Shown one piece after another: positions 33,501 to 42,568 of a DNA stretch of 64,000 bases. The translations under genes were made by a program, and so were the position numbers. The DNA lies in the NCBI RefSeq assembly GCF_003390915.1, contig NZ_QMEM01000001.1, forward strand, positions 1 to 64,000, in the 5' to 3' direction. Within the stretch, counting starts at the first letter, position 1; each line of letters starts with the position of its first letter. The notes under the pieces were generated by a model that saw nothing but the letters and a program-made list of their open reading frames with translations, was not told where the DNA came from and did no database searches. The DNA comes from Lewinella sp. IMCC34183. Its GTDB lineage: Bacteria > Bacteroidota > Bacteroidia > Chitinophagales > Saprospiraceae.

Positions 33501-34760
33501 ATGAACGAGAGAACCGCCGAGAAACTAACCATCCTTGCCGACGCCGCGAAGTACGACGTGTCCTGCAGCAGCAGCGGCAGCAAGCGCCGAAACACGCCCG
33601 ACGGGCTCGGCAATGCTACGGGCATGGGCATCTGCCATACCTACACCCAGGATGGCAGATGCGTCTCTCTCCTGAAGATCCTGCTTACCAATCACTGCAT
33701 CTTCGATTGCGCCTACTGCGTGAGCCGTCGGAGTAATGACGTCAAGCGCGCCGCCTTTACCGTGGACGAAGTGGTCGACCTGACGCTCAACTTTTACCGG
33801 CGCAACTACATCGAGGGGCTTTTTCTCTCCTCCGGCATCTTTAAGAGCGCCGACTACACCATGGAGCGCCTCGTCCGCATCGCCAAGAATCTCCGTACGG
33901 AACATAAATTCAACGGCTACATTCACCTCAAAGCCATTCCGGGGGCCAGCGACGAGCTGATCCACGAGGCCGGCCTCTACGCCGACCGCCTAAGCGTCAA
34001 CCTGGAGATGCCTTCAGAAATGAGCCTGAAGAAGGTGGCGCCCGAGAAGAATTACGCGGAGGTGTACCAGCCCATGAATTTCCTTAAGTCGTCGATCACC
34101 GGCTACCGCGAGGAAAAGCGGTCGCTTATGAAGACGCCCAACTTTGCTCCCGCCGGCCAATCCACGCAGATGGTGATCGGTGCGAGCCCGGAGAGCGACC
34201 AGGATATCCTCAAGCTGGCTACCTCGCTGTACTCCGAGCAGCAGCTCAAGCGGGTCTACTACAGCGGCTACGTTCCGATCAGCGACGATAGTCGGCTTCC
34301 CACCCTCTCCGCGCCACCCCTGCGCCGCGAGAACCGCCTCTACCAGGCCGATTGGTTGATGCGCTTCTACGGCTTCAGCGCCGAGGAGATCGTGGACGAC
34401 GCCAATCCCAACCTTGATCCCGAAGTGGATCCCAAGCTGGCCTACGCTCTCCGTAACCCGGCGAGCTTTCCCGTGGACGTCAATAAGGCGCCCTACGAAA
34501 TGATCCTCCGAATTCCGGGGGTAGGGGTCAAGTCGGCAAAAAAAATCGTTGACGCCCGTCGGTTCCGCCCCCTGCGTCGGGAGCACCTCCGCAAGATCGG
34601 CGTCGTCTGGAAGCGCGCGCAGTATTTTCTGATCTGTGCCGACAAGGATTTCCGCCAGCTCGGTTTTGATCCCGGCATTATTCGACAGCAAGTCATTCAC
34701 GGCGCATCAAAGACCGGGCGACACGCCAGGGACGCCGACCAACTCGTGCTCTTCGGATAG
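33501..34760 (+). CDS. Putative DNA modification/repair radical-SAM protein
   Basis: A 419-aa protein of the family often annotated as a putative DNA modification/repair radical SAM protein. The radical-SAM cluster motif is C66, C70 and C73 (NHCIFDCAYC). Extra cysteines lie upstream at C22, C45 and C54. The C-terminus has a helix-hairpin-helix, RIPGVGVKSAKKIV, typical of DNA binding. Family members are usually next to a TIGR03915-type partner of the uracil-DNA-glycosylase fold; none is seen here. ATG 33501 was used. Terminated by the hairpin at 34806-34837 or read past it. Confidence 0.85.
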   Translation: MNERTAEKLTILADAAKYDVSCSSSGSKRRNTPDGLGNATGMGICHTYTQDGRCVSLLKILLTNHCIFDCAYCVSRRSNDVKRAAFTVDEVVDLTLNFYRRNYIEGLFLSSGIFKSADYTMERLVRIAKNLRTEHKFNGYIHLKAIPGASDELIHEAGLYADRLSVNLEMPSEMSLKKVAPEKNYAEVYQPMNFLKSSITGYREEKRSLMKTPNFAPAGQSTQMVIGASPESDQDILKLATSLYSEQQLKRVYYSGYVPISDDSRLPTLSAPPLRRENRLYQADWLMRFYGFSAEEIVDDANPNLDPEVDPKLAYALRNPASFPVDVNKAPYEMILRIPGVGVKSAKKIVDARRFRPLRREHLRKIGVVWKRAQYFLICADKDFRQLGFDPGIIRQQVIHGASKTGRHARDADQLVLFG

Positions 34761-34805
34761 GTACCGCCGGCTTCCCACTGCGGACCTGTCCGACGTAAAA
34801 TGAAA

Positions 34806-34837
34806 AAGCCCCTCCGGATCGCGATCCGGAGGGGCTT
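34806..34837 (-). terminator. Perfect 16-bp palindrome terminator
   Basis: AAGCCCCTCCGGATCG is followed by its exact complement. On the minus strand TTTTTCATTTTA follows, so this ends the TPR gene at 34871-36190; it may work in both directions because the radical-SAM gene ends 46 bp to the left. Confidence 0.85.
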
Positions 34838-34870
34838 ACTATTGGGTTCCGCGTGGGGCGGGTACCGGGT

Positions 34871-36190
34871 TTAGTTGAAGTAGCTTTCGGTGATGGTTTC
34901 ACCGGCCTGTACCTTCTCGATGCGGGCCTTCATCTCGTTGGAACCGTCATAATCGTCCTGACGGGCGAAGATCTCCTTGAGAGCGATCAGGGTGTTCAGG
35001 TTGCTGGGGTCGGTCTGCTCGGCCTTCTTGAAGTAGGGGAAAGCCAACGCGAATTCGTTGTTAATTTCCTCGTTCAGGGCTTCGTACTTCTTCTGACCCT
35101 CTTTGCTGAGGTCGTTACCGAGTTCTACCAGTTGCTCCGTCATTTTGGCGGCGCGGTTGAAGTAGAGGGCTCCCAGGCTGTAGATGAGGGAAGCGTCGTC
35201 GGGCTTGATTTCCAGACCGGCTTCGTAGTTCTTCTTAGCCAGGTCGAAGTACTCAGCTGCCTTTTCGGGATCTTCGTCCCGGCGCTTCTGGTAGAGCTGC
35301 TCGTACACGCGACCCAGGGTAGCGTAGAGGCTCATGTTATCGGGCTCGGCGTCGATGGCTTCCTGAAGCTTATCGGTCAGCTCGTCGAGTTTACCCTGGG
35401 CGAGGTAGTAGTTGATCTCGGTGAAGAGCAACTGGGTTTCCTGGGGAAACTTCTCGCGACCTTCGGCGAGGTACTGACCGGCCTTTTCCATGTCACCTTT
35501 GCCACTGTAGACCTTGTACAGGCCGTCGTAGATACCGGCGTCTTCGTAATCGTTCTCGTAGAGCTTCATAAGGATGGGCTCGGCGGCGTCAAAGTCCTCG
35601 GCGAGGACGGCGGACAGCGCGGAGTAGTACTGCTCCTCCTGTACTTTGGCATCGTTGCCTTCGTAGGTGCTCGAACCACCGTTTTCCATCAGGAACTCGT
35701 GAACGGCCACGCTTGTGTTGAACGCCTGGTAGCTGTCGTTGTAGTTCTTGTCCTGGATGGCGTAAATGCCTTCATTGGAGATATTGGCCTGCAGTTCCTC
35801 AAGACCCTTGAGCGCGGTCTTGCGGTCGCGGTTCTTATCGGCCATTTCGTAGGCCTTCATATACATCTTGGAAGACTTCACAGCGGCCTGAGCCACGACG
35901 GGTTCCATGGGCTGGTCACCCGCGAGGGCACGGTCCTGGATGTACCGCTGAACGGCGGTGGCGTAGATGTCACCGGCGGTGAGGTAAGCATCGACGTCGG
36001 ACTGCATCTGGGAGTCGTCCATAGCTACCTGGATAGCGTCGACGGCGGATTGCAGGTCCATCAGGTCCTGACCGGATTGGTAAGTTTTGTACGATTTTTC
36101 GGCGTTCTTAAACGCGTCTTCTCCACTCTGCGCGAAGGCGGCAGAAACGGCAAAGACGGCGATGATCGCGCTAAGCATAAAATTACGCAT
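34871..36190 (-). CDS. Secreted TPR-repeat protein
   Basis: A 439-aa protein with a signal peptide (about 1-20, ending AAFAQ) and many TPR-like helices. It is strongly acidic and rich in Glu, Asp and Lys, unlike the basic proteins around it. EPDN and KPDD turns are typical. Such proteins are common in the Bacteroidota envelope; its partner is unknown. ATG 36190-36188 suits the signal peptide. A terminator follows. Confidence 0.75.
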   Translation of the reverse strand: MRNFMLSAIIAVFAVSAAFAQSGEDAFKNAEKSYKTYQSGQDLMDLQSAVDAIQVAMDDSQMQSDVDAYLTAGDIYATAVQRYIQDRALAGDQPMEPVVAQAAVKSSKMYMKAYEMADKNRDRKTALKGLEELQANISNEGIYAIQDKNYNDSYQAFNTSVAVHEFLMENGGSSTYEGNDAKVQEEQYYSALSAVLAEDFDAAEPILMKLYENDYEDAGIYDGLYKVYSGKGDMEKAGQYLAEGREKFPQETQLLFTEINYYLAQGKLDELTDKLQEAIDAEPDNMSLYATLGRVYEQLYQKRRDEDPEKAAEYFDLAKKNYEAGLEIKPDDASLIYSLGALYFNRAAKMTEQLVELGNDLSKEGQKKYEALNEEINNEFALAFPYFKKAEQTDPSNLNTLIALKEIFARQDDYDGSNEMKARIEKVQAGETITESYFN

Positions 36191-36417
36191 GGGTAAAGTT
36201 TGTTGGTTGTTGATTGGTTTGTGTGCTGTCCTGTAGACGGTTTCGGGCCGCAAAGGATATATGCAAAACGTTATTATAGCGGGCAAGTATCGTTAATACC
36301 TTCCTAAAGTTAGTGAAACGCCCCGCAATAGCTAGTGTTCATGCGGGGTAGAGGTAGAGGAGGAGGGGCCCGGCGGACTTCGTCCCCCGGGTATCCTCCC
36401 CGCGTTTCCTGGCAAAC
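36191..36417. other. Gap between gyrA and the TPR gene
   Basis: About 230 bp. It holds a minus-strand AT-rich leader upstream of the TPR gene, with TTTTGCATATATCCTTTG on the minus strand a loose promoter candidate, and an inverted repeat at 36369-36391 near the gyrA stop. No gene was seen. Confidence 0.5.
36369..36391 (-). terminator. Hairpin downstream of gyrA
   Basis: CCCGGCGGAC and GTCCCCCGGG pair around a 3-nt loop with one C/C mismatch, about 27 bp past the gyrA stop on the minus strand. There is no T-run, so it is only a possible terminator. Confidence 0.4.
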
Positions 36418-39000
36418 TTACTCTTCTTCGGTACCCAGAATACCTTCGGCACTGAGCTGCTCCTCGTCGATGCTGACCACGGCCACGTCGGCGATGGCGT
36501 CGTCGCCATCCAGCTTGATTAGGCGAACCCCCTGGGTGGACCGGCCCATGACCCGCAGGTCTTCCATGGAGGTGCGGATGAGGATTCCCGAACGGTTGGT
36601 GATCATCAGGTCATCGTCGTCGCTGACGGCCTTGATGGTCACGAGCTCGCCGGTCTTCTTGCTGATCTTCATCGTCGAGACGCCCTTGCCGCCGCGGTTG
36701 GTGATGCGGTAGTCGCCCCAGTCGGAGCGTTTGCCCATTCCTTTCTCGCTAACTACCAGGATGGTCTTGTCGGTATCCCGCTCGTGGTCGAGCGTTACCA
36801 TGCCGACAACGGCGTCTTTTTCGCCGTTAAGGCTGATGCCCCGTACGCCGGCGGCGTTGCGGCCCATGTTGCGCACCTTCTCCTCCTCGAAGTGAATTGC
36901 CTGTCCCTTGCGGGTGGCCAGGAAAACGTGGCTGCTGCCGTTGGTGAGGCGGGCTTCCAGTAGTTCGTCGCCCTCATTGATGGTGATGGCATTCACGCCA
37001 TTCGTACGGGGACGGCTGTACTCTTCCAGGCTGGTCTTCTTAACCTGCCCGCGCTTGGTGGCGAAAATGACGGAATGCTGCTGCAGAAACTCCTCGTCGG
37101 TGAGGTCGGCTACGCTAATGTAGGCCCGCACGCTGTCCTCTTTGGGGATCGCCAGGATGTTCTGAATGACGCGGCCGCCGCTGTTTTTGCCGGCTTCGGG
37201 GATCTCGTAGATACGGAGCCAGAAGCACCGTCCCTGCTCGGTAAAGAGTAGGAGGTAGTTGTGGTTGCTGGCAATGAAGAGGTGCTCCACGAAGTCGGCG
37301 TCGCGCGTCTTGCTACCCCGGCTGCCCCGGCCTCCGCGGCCCTGGGCCCGGTACTCGGCCACCGGGGTACGCTTAATGTATCCGAGGTGAGAGATGGTGA
37401 CCACCACGTCCTCGTCGGCGATCATATCCGTGATCGAGATATCGGCGGTGTCCAGGCTTATCTCCGAGCGGCGCTCGTCGCCAAAGCGGGCCCGGACGTC
37501 CTGCAGTTCTTCTTTGATGATACCACGCTGCAGTTCCTCACTTTCCAGGATGGCCCGCAGGCGGTCGATCAGTTCGCGGATCTCGGCGTATTCTTCCCGG
37601 ATCTTGTTGATCTCCAGGCCGGTAAGCTTTTGCAGGCGCATATCCAGGATGGCGCGTGCCTGCTCTTCGCTCATGACGTTGCCTTCGAGGACGATCAGCT
37701 CCTCCGTCTGCACCTCCTTAACGAGCCCGCCGAATTTGTTCCAGAAGGCGGTCTTGTCCTCGACGAAGTCGCCGGCCATAAGTCCGTCGCGGGCCTCGTC
37801 CGGACTGTCACTGGCGCGGATGAGGCGGATCACCTCGTCGAGGTAATCCAGCGCGATTAGCAGGCCGATGAGGATGTGGGCGCGGGCGAGGGCCTTGTTA
37901 AGTTCGAAGACCGTGCGCCGCTGGATCACTTCCAGGCGGAAAGCAACGAACTCCTCGATCAGGTCCTTGAGGTTGAGCGTCATGGGCCGTCCGCCGACCA
38001 GTGCCACGTTGTTCACGCCGTAGCTGGTCTGCAGCGGGGTGTACTTGTAAAGGTAGCTGAGTACGATAGAGGCCATCGCGTCGCGCTTGATCTCGATGAC
38101 GATGCGGAGTCCGTCGCGGTCTGATTCGTCGCGTACGGCGCTGACGCCGGTGATCTTGCCGTCGTTGACCAGCTCGGCGATCTTGGCCACCAGCGTGGCC
38201 TTGTTGACCTGGTAGGGGATCTCGCTGATGATGATGGTCTCGCGGTCGTTGTTATCGACCTTGATATCGGCCCGTCCGCGCACGACGACGCGGCCGCGGC
38301 CGGTGCGGAAGGCTTCCCGCACGCCGTCCATACCGTAGATGATACCACCCGTGGGGAAGTCGGGAGCCTTGATGTACTCCATCAGCTCGTCTACCGTAAT
38401 GTCCGCGTTGTCGACCATCGCGATCACGCCGTCGACCACCTCATTGAGGTTGTGGGGGAGCATGTTGGTGGCCATACCTACGGCGATACCGGAGGCGCCA
38501 TTGACCAGCAGGTTGGGGATGCGGGTGGGCATCACGGTGGGCTCCTTGAGGGTATCGTCGAAGTTCAGCTGGAAGTCGACGGTGTCTTTGTCCAGGTCGC
38601 CGAGGATGCTATCGGAGATACGCTGCAGGCGTGCCTCGGTGTAGCGCATGGCGGCGGGGCTGTCGCCGTCCATGGAGCCGAAGTTGCCCTGGCCGTCGAC
38701 GAGGGGGTAGCGCAGGGACCATTCCTGGGCCATACGGACCATGGTGTCGTACACGGAGCTGTCGCCGTGGGGGTGGTACTTACCCAGCACCTCACCGACG
38801 ATACGTGCCGACTTCTTGTGGGAGCCTCGGTAGCTCAGGCCGAGCTCGGACATGCCGAACAGGACCCGCCGGTGCACCGGCTTCAGGCCGTCGCGGACGT
38901 CGGGCAGCGCGCGGCTTACGATGACCGACATCGAATAGTCGATGTAGGCCGATTTCATCTGATCCTCGATGTTAACCGGGATGATGCGTTGATTTGGCAT
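36418..39000 (-). CDS. gyrA: DNA gyrase subunit A
   Basis: An 860-aa type II topoisomerase subunit, near usual length. The catalytic tyrosine is Y120 in [10 protein letters not shown]. The quinolone-resistance region [10 protein letters not shown] has S81 and D85, the residues equivalent to E. coli S83 and D87, so the common resistance changes are absent. The C-terminal beta-pinwheel holds QGRGGRG, a diverged GyrA box (QRRGGKG). ATG 39000 is directly divergent from ubiE with 136 bp between. Confidence 0.97.
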   Translation of the reverse strand: MPNQRIIPVNIEDQMKSAYIDYSMSVIVSRALPDVRDGLKPVHRRVLFGMSELGLSYRGSHKKSARIVGEVLGKYHPHGDSSVYDTMVRMAQEWSLRYPLVDGQGNFGSMDGDSPAAMRYTEARLQRISDSILGDLDKDTVDFQLNFDDTLKEPTVMPTRIPNLLVNGASGIAVGMATNMLPHNLNEVVDGVIAMVDNADITVDELMEYIKAPDFPTGGIIYGMDGVREAFRTGRGRVVVRGRADIKVDNNDRETIIISEIPYQVNKATLVAKIAELVNDGKITGVSAVRDESDRDGLRIVIEIKRDAMASIVLSYLYKYTPLQTSYGVNNVALVGGRPMTLNLKDLIEEFVAFRLEVIQRRTVFELNKALARAHILIGLLIALDYLDEVIRLIRASDSPDEARDGLMAGDFVEDKTAFWNKFGGLVKEVQTEELIVLEGNVMSEEQARAILDMRLQKLTGLEINKIREEYAEIRELIDRLRAILESEELQRGIIKEELQDVRARFGDERRSEISLDTADISITDMIADEDVVVTISHLGYIKRTPVAEYRAQGRGGRGSRGSKTRDADFVEHLFIASNHNYLLLFTEQGRCFWLRIYEIPEAGKNSGGRVIQNILAIPKEDSVRAYISVADLTDEEFLQQHSVIFATKRGQVKKTSLEEYSRPRTNGVNAITINEGDELLEARLTNGSSHVFLATRKGQAIHFEEEKVRNMGRNAAGVRGISLNGEKDAVVGMVTLDHERDTDKTILVVSEKGMGKRSDWGDYRITNRGGKGVSTMKISKKTGELVTIKAVSDDDDLMITNRSGILIRTSMEDLRVMGRSTQGVRLIKLDGDDAIADVAVVSIDEEQLSAEGILGTEEE

Positions 39001-39124
39001 AAAGTGCTAAAAATTAGATGGGAAAAAGCCAGGTTTTTCCCCGTTTGGGGGCGCATTCGCCTACGCGCGAAGGTACAAAAATCGTGCCGGAAAACCTAGC
39101 TAAACCAATGGCTTTGTCAGGGGT

Positions 39125-39132
39125 TACCTTCA
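39125..39132 (+). promoter_or_regulatory. TACCTTCA box 4 nt before ubiE
   Basis: TACCTTCA is followed by CCAT and the ubiE ATG (39137). If it is the -7 box the mRNA would be leaderless or nearly so. No TTG was found at the -33 position. Confidence 0.35.
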
Positions 39133-39136
39133 CCAT

Positions 39137-39874
39137 ATGTCAGCCAGCGAAAAAGTAGTCAAACCTTACGGGGAAGGGGATTCCAAGAAGCAGGAAGTGG
39201 GGCGCATGTTCGATGCGATCGCCCCTACCTACGACCTCCTCAACCGCGGTACTTCCCTCGGGGTGGATACGCTGTGGCGCCGTAAACTGATCGCCCAGCT
39301 CGATCCCTCCGTTCACCGTCGCATCCTGGACGTCGCCACCGGTACCGCCGACGTGGCGATACAGACGGTGCGGCGCGCCAACGTCGACCACGTCACCGGA
39401 CTGGACCTCAGCGAGGGCATGCTGGCCTACGGACGCACGAAGGTGAAAGCCGCCGGGCTGGAGGACCGCATCACCCTGCAGCAGGGCGACAGCGAGAACC
39501 TGCCCTACGCGGATGAGACCTTTGATGCCGTGACCGTGGCGTTCGGAGTACGTAACTTCGAGAACCTTGAGCGTGGCCTCTCCGAGATGCGCCGCGTGCT
39601 CCGGCCCGGTGGCAAACTGGTGGTGCTGGAATTCAGTCGGATCCGGTACGCACCCGTACGTTGGGGCTTTAATCTGTACTTCGGCAAAATTATGCCGCTG
39701 ATCGGCCGTTTACAGAGTAAGGATCCGCGGGCCTATGCCTACCTCTTCGAGAGTGTACAGGCCTTCCCGAGCGGCGCGGATTTCGTAACGATCCTGGATC
39801 GGGTCGGCTATAACAACACTGAATGCCACGCACTTACTTTCGGAATCGCTTCCATCTATACCGCTACCCGCTGA
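39137..39874 (+). CDS. ubiE: Demethylmenaquinone methyltransferase (UbiE/MenG)
   Basis: A 245-aa methyltransferase acting in the last step of menaquinone synthesis. RMFDAIAPTYDLLNR and ILDVATGTADVAI (SAM motif), GLDLSEGML, AFGVRNFENLERGL and MRRVLRPGGKLVVLEFS are all standard for this family. The final 52 bp overlap the porT gene in another frame, an arrangement repeated across Bacteroidota. It is divergent from gyrA. Confidence 0.95.
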   Translation: MSASEKVVKPYGEGDSKKQEVGRMFDAIAPTYDLLNRGTSLGVDTLWRRKLIAQLDPSVHRRILDVATGTADVAIQTVRRANVDHVTGLDLSEGMLAYGRTKVKAAGLEDRITLQQGDSENLPYADETFDAVTVAFGVRNFENLERGLSEMRRVLRPGGKLVVLEFSRIRYAPVRWGFNLYFGKIMPLIGRLQSKDPRAYAYLFESVQAFPSGADFVTILDRVGYNNTECHALTFGIASIYTATR

Positions 39875-40563
39875 CGTTCGCGTTGTTGCTGGCCCTCAGC
39901 ACCTGCGCCCGCGCCCAGTTCACCGGCGGTAACAACCGTAACTTTTACGACTTTCAGAATAAGCCCTACTACTTCGGGATTACGCTGGGCTTCAACTCGA
40001 GCCGCTACACGCCCTTCCGGAGCGAGGAGTTCATCTTTACCGACTCCATCGTGGGCGTAGAAAGCCTTAATGGACCCGGCTTCAACCTTAACCTGATCGG
40101 TAACCTCAAATTGGGCAAGTATTTCGATTTCCGGTTCACGCCTGGCTTCAGCTTCGCGGAGCGTACCCTGAACTACACCCAGAACCGGCAGCAGCAAGTC
40201 GAGACGCAGGAGAAGGTAGAATCGGTCTTCATCGAGATGCCATTTTACTTCCGGTATAAGTCGGCGCCCTACCGCGACAAGCGACTTTTCCTCATCGCGG
40301 GTATGAAGTATAGCTTCGACGTGGCCAGCGAGTCGCGGACCCGGCAGGCGGAGGAATTGGTACGCATCAGTCCCCACGACTACTCGATCGAGTACGGGGC
40401 GGGTATCCAGATTTTCTTCCCCTACTTTATCCTGTCACCGGAATTCAAGATTAGCCACGGTATCGGAAACACCCTGCTCTTCAATCCTACGCTGCCGGAA
40501 AGCCGGGTACTGGAGAAGGTGACCAGTCGCACCTTCACCCTGTCCTTCCACATCGAGGGGTAA
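39823..40563 (+). CDS. porT: PorT family outer-membrane protein
   Basis: A 246-aa beta-barrel-like protein with an N-terminal signal (to about residue 31, LSTCARAQF), then YYFGITLGFNSSRYTPFR and PYFILSPEFKISHG, which match PorT, a component needed by the type IX secretion system. It starts inside ubiE and overlaps it by 52 bp, the usual arrangement. It supports the T9SS sorting domain seen at 25273-27351. A shorter start inside the signal is possible. Confidence 0.85.
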   Translation: MPRTYFRNRFHLYRYPLTFALLLALSTCARAQFTGGNNRNFYDFQNKPYYFGITLGFNSSRYTPFRSEEFIFTDSIVGVESLNGPGFNLNLIGNLKLGKYFDFRFTPGFSFAERTLNYTQNRQQQVETQEKVESVFIEMPFYFRYKSAPYRDKRLFLIAGMKYSFDVASESRTRQAEELVRISPHDYSIEYGAGIQIFFPYFILSPEFKISHGIGNTLLFNPTLPESRVLEKVTSRTFTLSFHIEG

Positions 40564-40589
40564 GGATAGGACCCCGCCCAAACAGCTTA

Positions 40590-41345
40590 CTACCGCGCCG
40601 CGCGGATGATGGCCGCAAAGCCCGCAGCGTCGAGGCTGGCGCCACCGACTAGTCCTCCGTCCACGTCGGATTCGGCGAACAGCTCGGCGGCGTTGCCCGG
40701 CTTCACGGATCCCCCGTACAGGATGCTGGTGTTGTTGGCAATGTCACTACCGAACTGGTTGGTGATCATGCGGCGGATGTAGGCGTGCATCTGCTGCGCC
40801 TGCTCGTTGGTGGCCGTCTTACCGGTACCGATGGCCCAGACGGGTTCGTAGGCGATGACGACCTGTTTCATCTGTTCGGGGTCGAGGGAGTACAGCGCCT
40901 GCTCGATCTGGCGGCCGACCACGACCTCTTGGTTACCCGCCTCGCGGATGTCGAGTTTCTCACCGCAGCAATAGATTGGCTTGAGGCCGTGCTCGAGGGC
41001 CGTGGTAAGCTTCAGGTTGATGAGGTCGTCATCTTCCCCGTTGTAGTCGCGCCGCTCGCTGTGGCCGAGAATCACGTACTCGATGCCGGCGTCGACGAGC
41101 ATGGCAGCGCTGATCTCCCCGGTGTAGGCACCGCTTTCCTTTTCGTGGATATTCTGCGCCGCTACGGCGTAGTTGGCGTGACCGGATACTATCTGCTGAA
41201 TTTGCATCAGCTGGATGGCCGGAACACCGAAGATCACCCGGGTACCGGGTTGCGGCACTTCGGACAGGATCTTCTGCACGAGTGCCTTGCCCTCACTGGG
41301 CGTTGTATTCATTTTCCAATTTCCGGCGACGATGGAGCGGCTCAT
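40590..41345 (-). CDS. tpiA: Triosephosphate isomerase
   Basis: A 251-aa glycolytic enzyme. Catalytic residues are K11 in AGNWKMN, H95 in ILGHSERR and E167 in AYEPVWAIGTGK. Length is typical. It is convergent with porT (26 bp gap). A 24-bp repeat and hairpin lie between its start and bioB. Confidence 0.97.
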   Translation of the reverse strand: MSRSIVAGNWKMNTTPSEGKALVQKILSEVPQPGTRVIFGVPAIQLMQIQQIVSGHANYAVAAQNIHEKESGAYTGEISAAMLVDAGIEYVILGHSERRDYNGEDDDLINLKLTTALEHGLKPIYCCGEKLDIREAGNQEVVVGRQIEQALYSLDPEQMKQVVIAYEPVWAIGTGKTATNEQAQQMHAYIRRMITNQFGSDIANNTSILYGGSVKPGNAAELFAESDVDGGLVGGASLDAAGFAAIIRAAR

Positions 41346-41355
41346 AGGGTGGGAG

Positions 41356-41450
41356 GTTAGTTCTTTAGTCGGGTAGTTCTGTAGTTCTGTAGTCGGGTAG
41401 TTCTGTAGTTCTTTAGTCGGGTAGGGACGGACTACCGAACTACAGAACTA
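41356..41450. repeat. Two 24-bp tandem repeats with an inverted arm
   Basis: GGGTAGTTCTGTAGTTCTGTAG... occurs at 41371-41394 and 41395-41418 with one change, preceded by a partial copy from 41356. Positions 41398-41418 pair with 41430-41450 in 19 of 21 places around an 11-nt loop, so RNA from either strand could form a long hairpin. It sits between tpiA and bioB on the minus strand. Confidence 0.7.
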
Positions 41451-41467
41451 CCGAACTAACATTCCCG

Positions 41468-42550
41468 TCACTTCCGTTTGGCTTCGTTACGCTCGATGCG
41501 GTGGCCGGGGCGGCTCCACTTGATGCGTTGCTTTTCGCCGGGAGGGCCGGGATCTTCCTTCGGGACGGGGCGCTCGCCCTTGGCGTAGGCGCGGGTGGCT
41601 TTGAGGCCGAGGGCACTGAAGAGTTCCATGTCGGCAAAGGCCTCTGGATTGGGGGTGGTGAGGAGCTTGTCGCCGGCGAAGATGGAGCCGGCACCGGCAA
41701 AGAAGCAGAGCGCCTGACCTTCGGGGCTCATCTCGGTGCGGCCGGCGCTGAGGCGTACGGTGGTGGTAGGCAGGACGATCCGTGTGACCGCGATCATGCG
41801 CACCATCTCAAAGATATCGACGGGCTGCTGGTCCTCCAGGGGGGTGCCCGGTACGGCAACGAGGGCGTTGATGGGGACCGATTCCGGGACGGGCCGGAGG
41901 CTGCCCAGGGTGAGCAGCATCTTCAGGCGGTCGGTGATGCTTTCACCCATGCCGATGATGCCGCCGGAGCAGACGGTCAGTCCGGCCTTGCGGGCGTTGC
42001 CGATCGTTTCCAGCCGGTCTTCGTAACCGCGGGTAGAGATCACCTCCTTGTAGTAATCTTCGCTGCTGTCCAGGTTATGGTTGTAGGCGTACAGACCGGC
42101 AGCGGCCAGGCGCTCGGCCTGGTTGGGGGTAAGCATACCGAGGGTAGCGCAGACTTCCATGTCGAGGCCGTTGACCGTCCGGACCAACTCCAATACCTGC
42201 TCGAATTCGCCGTCGTCGCGCACGTTCCGCCAGGCGGCCCCCATGCAGAGGCGGCTGCTGCCCAGGCCCTTGGCGCGCTCGGCGGCGGTCTTTACCTGCT
42301 CGACGGACATCAGGGCATTTTCCTCGATGTCGGTGTGGTAGCGCGCCGCCTGGGGGCAATACCCGCAGTCTTCGGGGCAACCCCCCGTTTTGATACTTAC
42401 AAGACTCGATACCTGAACCTCGTTCGGATCGTGGTGCTCGCGGTGCACGGTGGCCGCACGGAAGAGCAGTTCCATGAGCGGGAGATCGTGCAGTGTCTGC
42501 AGATCATCCAGGGTCCAGGTGGTGAGGGTTGGGGCGGGAGAAGCGGTCAT
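41468..42550 (-). CDS. bioB: Biotin synthase
   Basis: A 360-aa radical-SAM enzyme that inserts sulfur into dethiobiotin. The radical-SAM cysteines are C58, C62 and C65 in GGCPEDCGYC. CSGGIIGMGES and SAGRTEMSPEGQAL, the latter holding the conserved Arg ligand of the 2Fe-2S cluster, are present. It carries a basic Lys/Arg-rich C-terminal tail (from about 325) beyond the barrel. ATG 42550-42548 was chosen. TATATTTG lies 6 nt before it. No other bio genes are nearby. Confidence 0.96.
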   Translation of the reverse strand: MTASPAPTLTTWTLDDLQTLHDLPLMELLFRAATVHREHHDPNEVQVSSLVSIKTGGCPEDCGYCPQAARYHTDIEENALMSVEQVKTAAERAKGLGSSRLCMGAAWRNVRDDGEFEQVLELVRTVNGLDMEVCATLGMLTPNQAERLAAAGLYAYNHNLDSSEDYYKEVISTRGYEDRLETIGNARKAGLTVCSGGIIGMGESITDRLKMLLTLGSLRPVPESVPINALVAVPGTPLEDQQPVDIFEMVRMIAVTRIVLPTTTVRLSAGRTEMSPEGQALCFFAGAGSIFAGDKLLTTPNPEAFADMELFSALGLKATRAYAKGERPVPKEDPGPPGEKQRIKWSRPGHRIERNEAKRK

Positions 42551-42556
42551 AGGCCG

Positions 42557-42564
42557 CAAATATA
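42557..42564 (-). promoter_or_regulatory. Exact TATATTTG box 6 nt before bioB
   Basis: TATATTTG on the minus strand matches TAnnTTTG and is followed by CGGCCT and the bioB ATG, implying a leader of only a few bases. The preceding gene (42569) ends 19 bp upstream of the start. Confidence 0.5.
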
Positions 42565-42568
42565 GAAA

